A stretch of DNA of 25,339 bases from JBCCTX01 sp964652565 (lineage in GTDB: Bacteria > Bacteroidota > Bacteroidia > J057): NCBI GenBank assembly GCA_964652565.1, contig CAZZEC010000083.1, positions 1 to 25,339 on the forward strand, in the 5' to 3' direction. The notes beneath the pieces are model-generated. The model worked only from the letters and a program-made list of their open reading frames with translations, did not search any database and had not been told where the DNA came from. Positions 7,316 to 15,353 of this stretch are shown here, piece after piece; position 1 is the stretch's first letter; every line of letters begins with the position of its first letter. The translations under genes and the position numbers were made by a program.

Positions 7316-8227
7316 ATGGTGGTTCGGATAGGGACGAGGAATAGCAAACTTGCTTTATGGCAGACACATTTGGTACGTGATCTGTTAATAGAAGCTGGAT
7401 TTACTTGCGAAGTCAAACATATTAAAACGGAAGGAGACCTCAACCGTACAGATGCACTGTATAAGGTGGGTACCTCTGGGCTTTTTACCAAAGCAATCGA
7501 TCGTGCAATGATCGCTCGAGACATTGATATAGCCGTACATAGTGCAAAGGACATACCCACAATCATTCCAGAAGATCTGGACATCATTGCCTATTTAAAG
7601 CGAGAAGATCCAAGAGAAGTATTATTGGCGGGAGACCCTGAAATACAATTGGAAAACTTCTCTAAAAATTGGGTGATAGGTACGTCTTCACTGAGGAGGC
7701 GGGCATTGCTAAAGCATTATTTTTCGCATGTATCGGTTAAAGATATACGCGGAAATATCGATACGAGAATACAGAAGCTCAAAGATGGGCAATATGATGG
7801 GATCATGCTTGCGTATGCGGGTGTCAAGAGAATGGGATATGAAGCGCATATTACGCAAAAATTCAAGCTTCATGCTATAGTACCAGCCATTGGACAAGGA
7901 GCTATTGCCATAACTGCCCACAAAGGCTATGAGCATTTGCAGTCAGTTCGTTCAGCGTTAAATCATCAAATAACAGAGATTGCTATACAATGCGAACGTG
8001 CATTTTTGCGAAAAATGGATGGAGGTTGTCATACACCAATATTTGGGCTGGCAACAGTAACAAAGGACAAGATTACCCTTGTGGGTGGAATAGCCAGTCT
8101 CGATGGAAGCGTTTTGATTAAAGAGACTAAAGATGCATTTATCTCAGACCATCGTAAGCTGGGAGAGGAAATGGCATTAAACGTATTGGATCAAGTCAAT
8201 AAAAATCGCATAAAAGTACATGAGTGA
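7316..8227 (+). CDS. hemC: Hydroxymethylbilane synthase (porphobilinogen deaminase)
   Basis: HemC joins four porphobilinogen molecules into hydroxymethylbilane in the cytoplasm, the step before HemD. The 303-residue length is normal. Visible hallmarks are the start VRIGTRNSKLALWQT, the catalytic aspartate D79 in HSAKDIP, IGTSSLRRRA (121-130), DIRGNIDTRIQKL, and the cofactor-attachment cysteine C238 in KMDGGCHTPI, to which the dipyrromethane primer binds. The gene begins 12 bases after the DUF4271 gene and its last 8 bases overlap hemD, so the three are almost certainly co-transcribed and translationally coupled. Confidence 0.97.
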   Translation: MVVRIGTRNSKLALWQTHLVRDLLIEAGFTCEVKHIKTEGDLNRTDALYKVGTSGLFTKAIDRAMIARDIDIAVHSAKDIPTIIPEDLDIIAYLKREDPREVLLAGDPEIQLENFSKNWVIGTSSLRRRALLKHYFSHVSVKDIRGNIDTRIQKLKDGQYDGIMLAYAGVKRMGYEAHITQKFKLHAIVPAIGQGAIAITAHKGYEHLQSVRSALNHQITEIAIQCERAFLRKMDGGCHTPIFGLATVTKDKITLVGGIASLDGSVLIKETKDAFISDHRKLGEEMALNVLDQVNKNRIKVHE

Positions 8228-8975
8228 CCATACGCCAATCAAACGTATTTTAATTTCACAACCGGAACCTTCGGATCAGGAGTCACCCTACTTCAGACTA
8301 GCAGATAAGTGGGATCTCGATATTGACTTCAGAAAGTTTATTCAAGTAGAAGGCGTTTCTCTTAACGAGTTTAGAAAGCAAGGGATCAATCCTTTGGATT
8401 TCAATGCAATTATTTTCACAAGTAAAGTTGCCGTAGACCATTTCTTCAGATTGCTGGAAGAAATGAGAATTGAAATGCCAGCTACAACCAAATATTTTTG
8501 TGTGAGCGAGGCTACATCGCGATACCTTCAAAAATATATCACAATACGCAAAAGGAAGCTCTTTGTAGGAGAGCGAACGGCAATGGATTTAGCTCCTTTT
8601 GTAAAGAAGCATAAAAAGTCAAAGTTCTTGTTTCCCTGTAGTGATGTGCATAGAAGAGAATTGCCTGGCTACATGCGAGAAAATGGGATGGACATCACGG
8701 AATCTGTCATATATCAGACAGTAGCCAGTGATTTGTCAGAGCTGGATGCTACTTCGTATGATATGATTTGCTTTTTTTCTCCTTCCGGGATACAATCGCT
8801 GTATAAAAATTTCCCTGATTTCAAGCAGAATAGTACCATTATAGCTGTATTTGGACCTACGACTGCTAAGGAGGCAGAAAAAAATGGATTGGATACAGCA
8901 ATCGTTGCTCCCAAGCCCAATATTCCTTCTATGACAGCGGCGATCGAAAATTATCTAAAGGAACACGATAGATAA
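8220..8975 (+). CDS. hemD: Uroporphyrinogen-III synthase
   Basis: HemD closes hydroxymethylbilane with inversion of ring D to give uroporphyrinogen III. The family is poorly conserved; support comes from the 251-residue length, the two-lobed pattern (RILISQPEP start; FNAIIFTSKVAVDHFF near 61-76; FCVSEATSRYL; a second half with YDMICFFSPSGIQSL and IIAVFGPTTAKEAEKNGL), the PKPNIPSMTAAIENYL ending, and the 8-base overlap with hemC. The stop codon lies inside an A/T-rich hairpin region that probably terminates the unit. No frameshift or missing part is seen. Confidence 0.93.
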   Translation: MSDHTPIKRILISQPEPSDQESPYFRLADKWDLDIDFRKFIQVEGVSLNEFRKQGINPLDFNAIIFTSKVAVDHFFRLLEEMRIEMPATTKYFCVSEATSRYLQKYITIRKRKLFVGERTAMDLAPFVKKHKKSKFLFPCSDVHRRELPGYMRENGMDITESVIYQTVASDLSELDATSYDMICFFSPSGIQSLYKNFPDFKQNSTIIAVFGPTTAKEAEKNGLDTAIVAPKPNIPSMTAAIENYLKEHDR

Positions 8976-8987
8976 TTTTTTTATCTA
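8947..8987 (+). terminator. A/T-rich terminator with two competing hairpins at the hemD stop
   Basis: AAAATTATCTA (8947-8957) pairs perfectly with TAGATAATTTT (8969-8979), and the T-run continues to 8982: an A/T-rich but terminator-shaped hairpin overlapping the hemD stop. The same TAGATAA (8969-8975) can instead pair with TTATCTA at 8981-8987. The weak pairing lowers confidence. Confidence 0.45.
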
Positions 8988-9195
8988 CTTTTCGTATAAT
9001 AATCGGGTTTGTTAGTAACTTAATCGTTCAAGTATAAAGGTTATAAATATTGAGACTGAGAAATTTTGTATTAATGAGAATTGGTTCAAACAGTATTAGT
9101 CTCTGGTTAGTTGCTAAAACTGACAAGTAATTTTTTTGCACTTGAATTTGAAGGATAAAATCTTCATCTTATACGATGAATAATATATATATCTG

Positions 9196-10167
9196 ATGAA
9201 AAAATCTCTCTTGTTGCTAGCTTTCGTATCTTTATTGAGTTCTTTATCATATGCTCAAGTTTTCGTACAGAATACGCTTTATCCTTACAACAGATTTATC
9301 TACAACCCAGCAGCAGCAGGAATTTCAGGAGAGACGCGTCTCACTGTAATGGGACGTTTGCAGTGGTTGGGATTGGAGGGGGCGCCACGATTACTTACAG
9401 CCAATATCGATGCACCTATTCGTTTTTTTGATAGTGGAATTGGGGCTTATATTATTAGAGATGAACTGGGTCCATTATCTACAACGGGGCTAAATGTGGC
9501 ATATGCATATAGATTAGAGCTCGGAGGAGGACGCCTGAGTCTGGGTGCTTCTGCCGGAATCCTTCAGAAAGCTATCGACGGAGATTTTATATATAATCTT
9601 GATAATGGAGAAGATCCTTTAGTACCGGCTGGTCAATTTTCGAGCAGTCAGGTGGTACCAGGACTTGCAGCAGGTGTGATGTATACATATCCCGATGGGA
9701 ATGGTCAGGAGCGTTTTTATATTGGAATATCCGGGCAGGATCTCTTGGAGCCATCTATTGATGATCTGACATTAAACCCTGGTAGGGGTACTGAATCAAG
9801 GGTTGCACGTTCTTTTTACATGATGGGCGGATACAATGTGGATATTACAGATGATGTGCGTATACAGCCCAGCTTTGCAGCTAGAACAGATCTGATTTCC
9901 TATCAATTAGATGTTAGTGCACATGCTACGTTAAAGACTTTTTTGGTGGGATTATCTTACAGGGCATTTAGTAACGAGTCGATATCAGGTATTTTAGGAG
10001 CTAAGATTTCAGATCAATTGTTCTTTGCCTATTCTTATGACTTTGTTACTTCTGAGTTGAATGCCCAGAACGATCTCTCCTCGCACGAAATCGTGATTTC
10101 TTATCTGATTCAAGGTGGAGGAAGAATCAAGCCAGGACTTGACGATGTAATTAAAAAGAAAAGGTAA
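9196..10167 (+). CDS. porP: PorP/SprF family type IX secretion system membrane protein
   Basis: The 323-residue protein has a clear signal peptide (1-20, ending SLSYAQ) and then the family start VQNTLYPYNRFIYNPAAAG, followed by RLTVMGRLQWLGLEGAPRL and alternating beta strands typical of a small outer-membrane barrel. PorP/SprF proteins are outer-membrane parts of the type IX machine; many paralogues pair with particular large secreted proteins, and one is encoded directly before porK/gldK. Here it is directly upstream of gldK, the same order as porPKLMN in Porphyromonas, which favours the core-machine role. A 220-base gap precedes it with no convincing promoter. The gene symbol is by family and position. 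Confidence 0.88.
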   Translation: MKKSLLLLAFVSLLSSLSYAQVFVQNTLYPYNRFIYNPAAAGISGETRLTVMGRLQWLGLEGAPRLLTANIDAPIRFFDSGIGAYIIRDELGPLSTTGLNVAYAYRLELGGGRLSLGASAGILQKAIDGDFIYNLDNGEDPLVPAGQFSSSQVVPGLAAGVMYTYPDGNGQERFYIGISGQDLLEPSIDDLTLNPGRGTESRVARSFYMMGGYNVDITDDVRIQPSFAARTDLISYQLDVSAHATLKTFLVGLSYRAFSNESISGILGAKISDQLFFAYSYDFVTSELNAQNDLSSHEIVISYLIQGGGRIKPGLDDVIKKKR

Positions 10168-10180
10168 TAAATAGTAATAA

Positions 10181-10231
10181 TAGTATTTTAGACAATTTGC
10201 AGGAAGGAGATGATGCTAAATACTACTTTTT
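10181..10231 (+). terminator. Weak candidate terminator after porP
   Basis: TAGTATTTTAG (10181-10191) can pair with CTAAATACTA (10215-10224) with one bulged base, across a 23-base loop, followed by CTTTTTG. The large loop and bulge make this doubtful. Confidence 0.25.
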
Positions 10232-10345
10232 GCAATCATTTTTAGCGCTAAGTTAACTTAATCTATAGTTTATCGGAAAAATTTTTACTTGTACACCTGA
10301 AAAGGTTTTTTGAAATTGTCCGCTCAACAAATGTGAGTTGGAAGC

Positions 10346-10378
10346 TTGCCAAAAGCGGCACGATTTATGTACAATTTG
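10346..10378 (+). promoter_or_regulatory. Possible gldK promoter
   Basis: TTG at 10346-10348 lies 21 bases before TACAATTTG (10370-10378), which is a TAnnTTTG element with one extra base. It would give a leader of about 40 bases before gldK. The rest of the 260-base gap between porP and gldK shows no gene. The mismatch to the consensus makes it weak. Confidence 0.3.
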
Positions 10379-10427
10379 AAATGTTGTCTCTCATTCAACA
10401 GTAATACTTATTGAAACTAGCGCAGAT

Positions 10428-11564
10428 ATGAAACGAATATCTCTCATGCTTGCCATCCTGGCAATTTTTGCTCAAGGCTGTGGCTTATTCGGTGGAAAAC
10501 AGACTGGACATCATGGTGAACTTACTGGCGTTGTTAATCGCCCCACGTGGGATTTCTATCGTCCTATAGGGATGGTGAGAATACCTGCGGGTAGCTTCCA
10601 CATGGGTCAGAACGACCAGGATGTTCCATATTCTCAAATCGCTCCTAAGAAGCAGATTACCATTAGTGCTTTTCTAATGGATGAAACAGAAATTACTAAT
10701 AATCAGTATCGTCAATTCTTATATGCCGTAACGGGTGAGGGATCTGATGGTGATAATGATTTCTATTACGATAATCAGCAGGACGGGGAAGAAATTACAC
10801 CTTATCAACTCGATCCCAATCTCAAAGAAGAAGATATCACACCTGATTCTACGGTTTGGACCAAGGATTTTGCTTACGCTTACAATGAGCCTATGATGGA
10901 ATACTACTTCCAGCATTCGGCCTTTGATGAGTACCCTGTGGTTGGAGTAGATTGGTATGCCGCACGTGAGTTTTGCCGCTGGCGTACTACGCACCTCAAC
11001 AATTACCGTAAAGACAAGAAACTGGAAGACCTTCCCAGCTTTCGCTTACCATCTGAAGCAGAATGGGAGTATGCAGCCAGAGGTGGCTATGAACATAAAA
11101 TTTACCCCTGGGAAGGACCTTATCTCAGAAATTCCAAGGGTTGCTTTCTGGCAAACTTTAAGCCTGGAAGAGGGAATTATATAGACGATAACTTTACCTA
11201 CACAGCACCTGTCGACAGCTACATTCCCAATGACTATGGGTTGTTTAATATGCCAGGTAACGTAGCTGAATGGTGTCAGGATGATTTCGAAGAAGCTGCT
11301 TACACCTATGTAAGCGATATTAATCCGCTCTATAAAGATCCTCGTTATCCTAAGGATGAAGAGAGATTTCCCGGATTCGAATCCACGTTTGAAACAGACT
11401 TGCCTGATATTAGAAAATCAGTTCGTGGAGGATCCTGGAAAGACATTGGATACTTTCTGTCATGTGGAACTCGTTCCTACGAGTATGCTGATACTGCCAA
11501 AGCTTTCATTGGGTTCCGCTGTGTTGTAACAGAAGTGGGATCATCTGCCTCAAGAAGATATTAA
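10428..11564 (+). CDS. gldK: Type IX secretion lipoprotein GldK (formylglycine-generating-enzyme-like fold)
   Basis: GldK/PorK is an outer-membrane lipoprotein that forms the periplasmic ring of the type IX secretion system with GldN/PorN. The 378-residue protein begins with a lipoprotein signal with the lipid cysteine at C18 (FAQGCG). The body is a sulfatase-modifying-factor (FGE) fold: VRIPAGSFHMGQNDQD (52-67), MDETEITNNQYRQF, RLPSEAEWEYAARGG, MPGNVAEWCQDD, SVRGGSWKD and FIGFRCV in order. These are structural in GldK and do not imply formylglycine synthesis. It lies between porP and gldL and is followed by a strong terminator. Confidence 0.95.
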   Translation: MKRISLMLAILAIFAQGCGLFGGKQTGHHGELTGVVNRPTWDFYRPIGMVRIPAGSFHMGQNDQDVPYSQIAPKKQITISAFLMDETEITNNQYRQFLYAVTGEGSDGDNDFYYDNQQDGEEITPYQLDPNLKEEDITPDSTVWTKDFAYAYNEPMMEYYFQHSAFDEYPVVGVDWYAAREFCRWRTTHLNNYRKDKKLEDLPSFRLPSEAEWEYAARGGYEHKIYPWEGPYLRNSKGCFLANFKPGRGNYIDDNFTYTAPVDSYIPNDYGLFNMPGNVAEWCQDDFEEAAYTYVSDINPLYKDPRYPKDEERFPGFESTFETDLPDIRKSVRGGSWKDIGYFLSCGTRSYEYADTAKAFIGFRCVVTEVGSSASRRY

Positions 11565-11586
11565 TCAAAATGATTGAATAAATGAC

Positions 11587-11622
11587 AAAGAGGTTTTTCT
11601 CGTTTGGGAAAAACCTCTTTTT
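11587..11622 (+). terminator. Strong hairpin terminator between gldK and gldL
   Basis: A perfect 13-bp stem, AAAGAGGTTTTTC (11587-11599) with GAAAAACCTCTTT (11608-11620), encloses an 8-base loop and ends in a run of five T. It starts 23 bases after the gldK stop and splits the gld cluster in transcription. Confidence 0.85.
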
Positions 11623-11641
11623 CAAACACTTTATTTTTACT

Positions 11642-11649
11642 TATATTTG
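11642..11649 (+). promoter_or_regulatory. Candidate -7 element of a gldLMN promoter
   Basis: TATATTTG matches TAnnTTTG exactly and lies 20 bases after the gldK terminator and 53 bases before the gldL ATG. The -33 position falls within the T-run of the terminator and has no full TTTG. Its place right after a terminator supports a promoter for gldLMN. Confidence 0.45.
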
Positions 11650-11702
11650 TTTTACTTTTCTCAAATTATTTGGCAACTTAAAAATTTAAGGATCTTTTAA
11701 CA

Positions 11703-12476
11703 ATGGCAAACAAAAAGACCAGCTTTAAAAGCAAAGCATTCAATTTTGCATATGGTATAGGTGCTGCTATCGTAATTATCGGAGCGTTATTTAAAATTAT
11801 ACACCTTCCATTTGCAAACGAACTATTGATCCTAGGGATGGGAACTGAGGCATTGATTTTCTTTTTATCAGCTTTTGACGCTCCTAAGGAAGATTATGAA
11901 TGGGAGAAAGTGTACCCATCATTAGCCGACGATTCACTCGCCAGCCCCGCTCCTCAGAAAGTTGATACTTCGTGGACCAAAAGCCTGGATCAATTGGATG
12001 GAAATGTATTTGGTCAATTATCGAATACGCTTGAAGGATTGAATTCCAATGTAAGCCGCTTATCAAATGTAGCAGATGCTGCTGGTGCGACAAATGAATA
12101 CGCGATGAAAATCAAGGAAGCATCTGGAAAAATTGACAACCTCAATCGCAGCTACTCTGTAGCAGTAGATTCTATGAGTGGCTTTGCGAATGCCGCGGCA
12201 GACGCAAGGGCATATCACGAGCAGGTTCAGAAAATTACACGTAATCTAAGCTCTTTGAACTCTATCTACGAGCTCGAATTACAAGATGCGAAAACACATC
12301 TAAAATCGCTGAACCAATTTTATGCTAGTATGACAGAGGCTATGCAGAACATGTCTGAAGCTAGTAAGGACGCAGAAGCATACAAGCAAGGAATGGCAGA
12401 ATTGAACAGGAATCTTACTCGTTTAAATCGAGTATATGGAAACATGCTTTCTGCTATGTCAGGGAACATGCAATAG
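11703..12476 (+). CDS. gldL: Type IX secretion/gliding motor protein GldL
   Basis: GldL is the cytoplasmic-membrane motor subunit that surrounds the GldM helices and uses proton flow to drive type IX secretion and gliding. The 257-residue protein has two membrane helices (about 14-33 and 38-58). The charged and polar residues known to matter in the Flavobacterium protein have equivalents here: Y17, K31 and H34 in FAYGIGAAIVIIGALFKIIH, and the membrane glutamate E49 in GMGTEALIFF. The cytoplasmic tail (about 100-257) is helical with a repeated Y-x13-LNxxY pattern (Y133, Y171, Y227 as starting residues). gldM follows after 46 bases. Confidence 0.95.
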   Translation: MANKKTSFKSKAFNFAYGIGAAIVIIGALFKIIHLPFANELLILGMGTEALIFFLSAFDAPKEDYEWEKVYPSLADDSLASPAPQKVDTSWTKSLDQLDGNVFGQLSNTLEGLNSNVSRLSNVADAAGATNEYAMKIKEASGKIDNLNRSYSVAVDSMSGFANAAADARAYHEQVQKITRNLSSLNSIYELELQDAKTHLKSLNQFYASMTEAMQNMSEASKDAEAYKQGMAELNRNLTRLNRVYGNMLSAMSGNMQ

Positions 12477-12522
12477 TGAACGGCAACTTATTGAACTAAC
12501 ACACCTTTTAACATAATACATC

Positions 12523-14199
12523 ATGGCATCAGGAAAATTATCTCCCCGCCAGAAAATGATCAACATGATGTATCTGGTGCTTTTGGCCCTCCTGGCTTTG
12601 AATGTCAGTAAAGAAGTACTCGATGCATTTGATATCATTAGGGGAAAACTCAATAAATCGGCAGTCGCTGCAAACCAGAATGCCGACGCTTTCATGACCA
12701 ACATGAAAGAAACCATTAATGAAGAAGTTGAAAACGAAGGAAAGAGAATAAATGTAGGGCTTTTGGATTCTCTGGATCTGATTAGATCTACCACTTCTGA
12801 GATGATTGAAAATATCAACAATCATATCAGTGAGATGGAGACCATAGCAGGTGTAGACCCTGAAACAGGGGAACTCAAAAGTAAAGATGAATTAGAGGCG
12901 AATTATCAATACTGGATGGGACAGAACGATGGAGCTAATGGGGGTAGAGGAAATGGAGAAGCAATGCAGCTCAAAGACGAGATCAATCAGTATTTTGAAT
13001 TTATCAACGAAATTGAAAAGCTGAATACCAAGGACCCACAGGCCAGAGCGGCGTTGACTCCAACTACACTGCCCGACAATATGGAAGGGATAGGGGGTGA
13101 ATCTAAAACCTGGGAGCGCTATCATTTTGATGGCCCTGTAGTGAGTAATATAGCTATTTTGGAGGCATTTAAATCAGATATTTACGAAGAGCAAAAAGAG
13201 TTGTTAGACCTCCTCAATTCTCGTTTAGGGGTAGCAACCTTTAAAGTAGACAAAGTAATTCCCCTTAACTCACCGGTTTCTACCATTGTACCGGCAGGAC
13301 TGAAATTCCAGACGAAACTGGCTGTAGCAATGTCTTCTTCCACCTTACAGCCCACGTTTAGTTCTTCCAGCGGATCGATTGAAAAGCAAGACGATGGAAC
13401 AGCCATGCTGACCATCAACGCGAGTGGAGGGGCTATACCTAAAGGAAAAAGCGAAGGCTTGCAGTCTTACTCTGCCGTGATTCGGGTACCGAAAGCTACT
13501 GGTGGTTTTGAAGACCTGGAAATCAGTGAACAATTCACAGTGCGTAAGCCAGAGGTTCAAATCACTTCTGCTGCTATACAAAATATGTACAGAAACTGTG
13601 CGAATGACGTGAATATCGATGTACCTGCATTAGGTGATTTTTATAATCCTAAAGTTACGGCGAGTTCTGCGCAAGTTGTTACCGCACCTTCGGATAGGCG
13701 TAAATTCCGTATCATTCCCACAGGAAGGCAGTGTATTGTAACGGTAGCTAATGTGCTAAACGGTGCTACAACCAAAATTGATGACGTAGCCTACAAGGTG
13801 ATTGAACCTCCCAAGCCTACCATAGACTTTGCTATTAATGGAAATCGTACAGATGGATCAACTCCCGTTCCTAAGGGAAGTAGGATACAATTACGTCTTG
13901 TTCCTGATGACGATTTTAAGGCTGCACTACCAACAGATGCTAGATATGGTTTGACAAAAGTGAATGTAAAAGCACAGCTTTCATTGGGACCTCCAACGAC
14001 TGTCAACTCCATTCCTGGTCCTAGTGATGCCACACAGCCATTTAATGTTCCTTTAGGTTCGCGTGTCAATCAGGCTCCGTCTAATACTAAGATATATATT
14101 GAAATTGAAGATATTTATCGTACTAATTTTCAAGGTAAGCGAATCCCTGACAAGCGTTTCTACGCATCAGAGTTGATCAAATCATTCGTCGTCAGGTAA
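12523..14199 (+). CDS. gldM: Type IX secretion/gliding motor protein GldM
   Basis: GldM spans the inner membrane with one helix and reaches through the periplasm to the GldK/GldN ring, passing motor rotation outward. The 558-residue protein starts with the family segment SPRQKMINMMYLVLLALLAL (about 7-26), the single membrane helix that also carries conserved motor contacts, followed by a long helical region (about 30-230) and then several beta domains (for example VNIDVPALGDFYNPKVTASS near 365). The GldM_N and GldM_C type layout is intact. Flanking genes are gldL and gldN. Confidence 0.95.
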   Translation: MASGKLSPRQKMINMMYLVLLALLALNVSKEVLDAFDIIRGKLNKSAVAANQNADAFMTNMKETINEEVENEGKRINVGLLDSLDLIRSTTSEMIENINNHISEMETIAGVDPETGELKSKDELEANYQYWMGQNDGANGGRGNGEAMQLKDEINQYFEFINEIEKLNTKDPQARAALTPTTLPDNMEGIGGESKTWERYHFDGPVVSNIAILEAFKSDIYEEQKELLDLLNSRLGVATFKVDKVIPLNSPVSTIVPAGLKFQTKLAVAMSSSTLQPTFSSSSGSIEKQDDGTAMLTINASGGAIPKGKSEGLQSYSAVIRVPKATGGFEDLEISEQFTVRKPEVQITSAAIQNMYRNCANDVNIDVPALGDFYNPKVTASSAQVVTAPSDRRKFRIIPTGRQCIVTVANVLNGATTKIDDVAYKVIEPPKPTIDFAINGNRTDGSTPVPKGSRIQLRLVPDDDFKAALPTDARYGLTKVNVKAQLSLGPPTTVNSIPGPSDATQPFNVPLGSRVNQAPSNTKIYIEIEDIYRTNFQGKRIPDKRFYASELIKSFVVR

Positions 14200-14293
14200 T
14201 GATATATGCATTTTTAAATGGATATCAATAGTGTCTGGCATTAATTATGTTGTCACTGTCGGTAAGCCCATAACACAATAAGAAATATCAATC

Positions 14294-15271
14294 ATGAAGA
14301 AAATCATATTTCTGTTATTTACTGTTCTTTGTATGACGTCATATGCACAGGATCAGAATGGTCAGGAGCAAGCACCTGTAGAAGAGCCTGATCCCAATGC
14401 CATCATTCCTCAGCGCCACTTACTTCAGCGTCCCAGAGAAGAAGATCACTTCTGGCGTCAGCGCGTCGTTAATCGTATTGACTTGAGGGAAAAGATCAAC
14501 GATCGCTTGATATACAAAGAAATGCCTTTTTATACGGATAACACAACCGAAGGGAAAGAGACCAATGGTATCGTAATGGCATTGATCAATGGATTGAAAA
14601 GTGGAGAATATAATGCCTACGATCCCGATAGTTTGAATAAGCCGTTGAGCTATGAGGATGTAATTCGACGTCTACGCGAACTGGATGGTACACTGACTGC
14701 TACGGATGCAGGTCTGAGTGCGGCAGAAGAGGATTCTGAATTCTTTGACATCAATGGTGAAGATGACTTTAGCTTTGATGAAGGAGATAGTAATGATCCC
14801 TTTGCTTCCGGTGGAGGCGATGATCCTTTTGCCGATCCATTTGCTGAAGATCCTTTTGGCATGACCCCAGATTCGGCTGTTTCTAACGAGCCTGTGCAAA
14901 TGGCCGAAGATTTCAGTTCTCTGGAATCTGTAATCCAATTTGTAGAAGACAGGATCTTTGATAGAGTACGCTCAGATATGGTATATGATATCTTATTCCT
15001 TGAGTTGATCTGGACGGATGTAGGAGGATTGCTTCCCGAAGAGAAGCTATGCGTATTCAGGTATGATGAAACAGTGGGGACATTAGAAAAAGCTCAATGG
15101 AAAAACCGCTTCAATGATGCGGAAATGCGTACGATCAGAGAGATATTTGATTTTCGACTATTTCACAGCTATATCATCAATGTAGGTGGACAAGGTGTGG
15201 TAACACTGCCAGAAGCTGAAGAGAGACGTCAAAAACTCGTGGAGTTTGAGCATCACTTGTGGAGTTATTGA
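14294..15271 (+). CDS. gldN: Type IX secretion protein GldN
   Basis: GldN/PorN is the periplasmic partner of GldK in the ring complex. The 325-residue protein has a signal peptide (1-19, ending TSYAQ), the family N-region (HLLQRPREEDHFWRQRVVNRIDLREKIN) and a conserved C-half (VWSD-like FLELIWTDVGG, IREIFDFRLFHSYI). Between them, residues 146-206 are acidic low complexity with four DPF triplets (168, 177, 181, 186). The gene is the last of the gldLMN run and is followed by a strong terminator. Confidence 0.94.
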   Translation: MKKIIFLLFTVLCMTSYAQDQNGQEQAPVEEPDPNAIIPQRHLLQRPREEDHFWRQRVVNRIDLREKINDRLIYKEMPFYTDNTTEGKETNGIVMALINGLKSGEYNAYDPDSLNKPLSYEDVIRRLRELDGTLTATDAGLSAAEEDSEFFDINGEDDFSFDEGDSNDPFASGGGDDPFADPFAEDPFGMTPDSAVSNEPVQMAEDFSSLESVIQFVEDRIFDRVRSDMVYDILFLELIWTDVGGLLPEEKLCVFRYDETVGTLEKAQWKNRFNDAEMRTIREIFDFRLFHSYIINVGGQGVVTLPEAEERRQKLVEFEHHLWSY

Positions 15272-15294
15272 TAGATTGACTATTGAGTTAAAAG

Positions 15295-15331
15295 TACAAA
15301 AGGCTGCCCCAATCAGGGGTAGCCTTTTGTA
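15295..15331. terminator. Bidirectional terminator between gldN and the aminopeptidase gene
   Basis: A 16-bp stem with one G-U pair: TACAAAAGGCT-G-CCCC (15295-15310) pairs with GGGG-T-AGCCTTTTGTA (15316-15331) around an AATCA loop. It lies 23 bases after gldN and 22 bases after the convergent aminopeptidase stop. On the minus strand it is followed by CTTTT, so it can serve both genes. Confidence 0.8.
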
Positions 15332-15353
15332 TTATCAACGCTGTTAGACTGTG

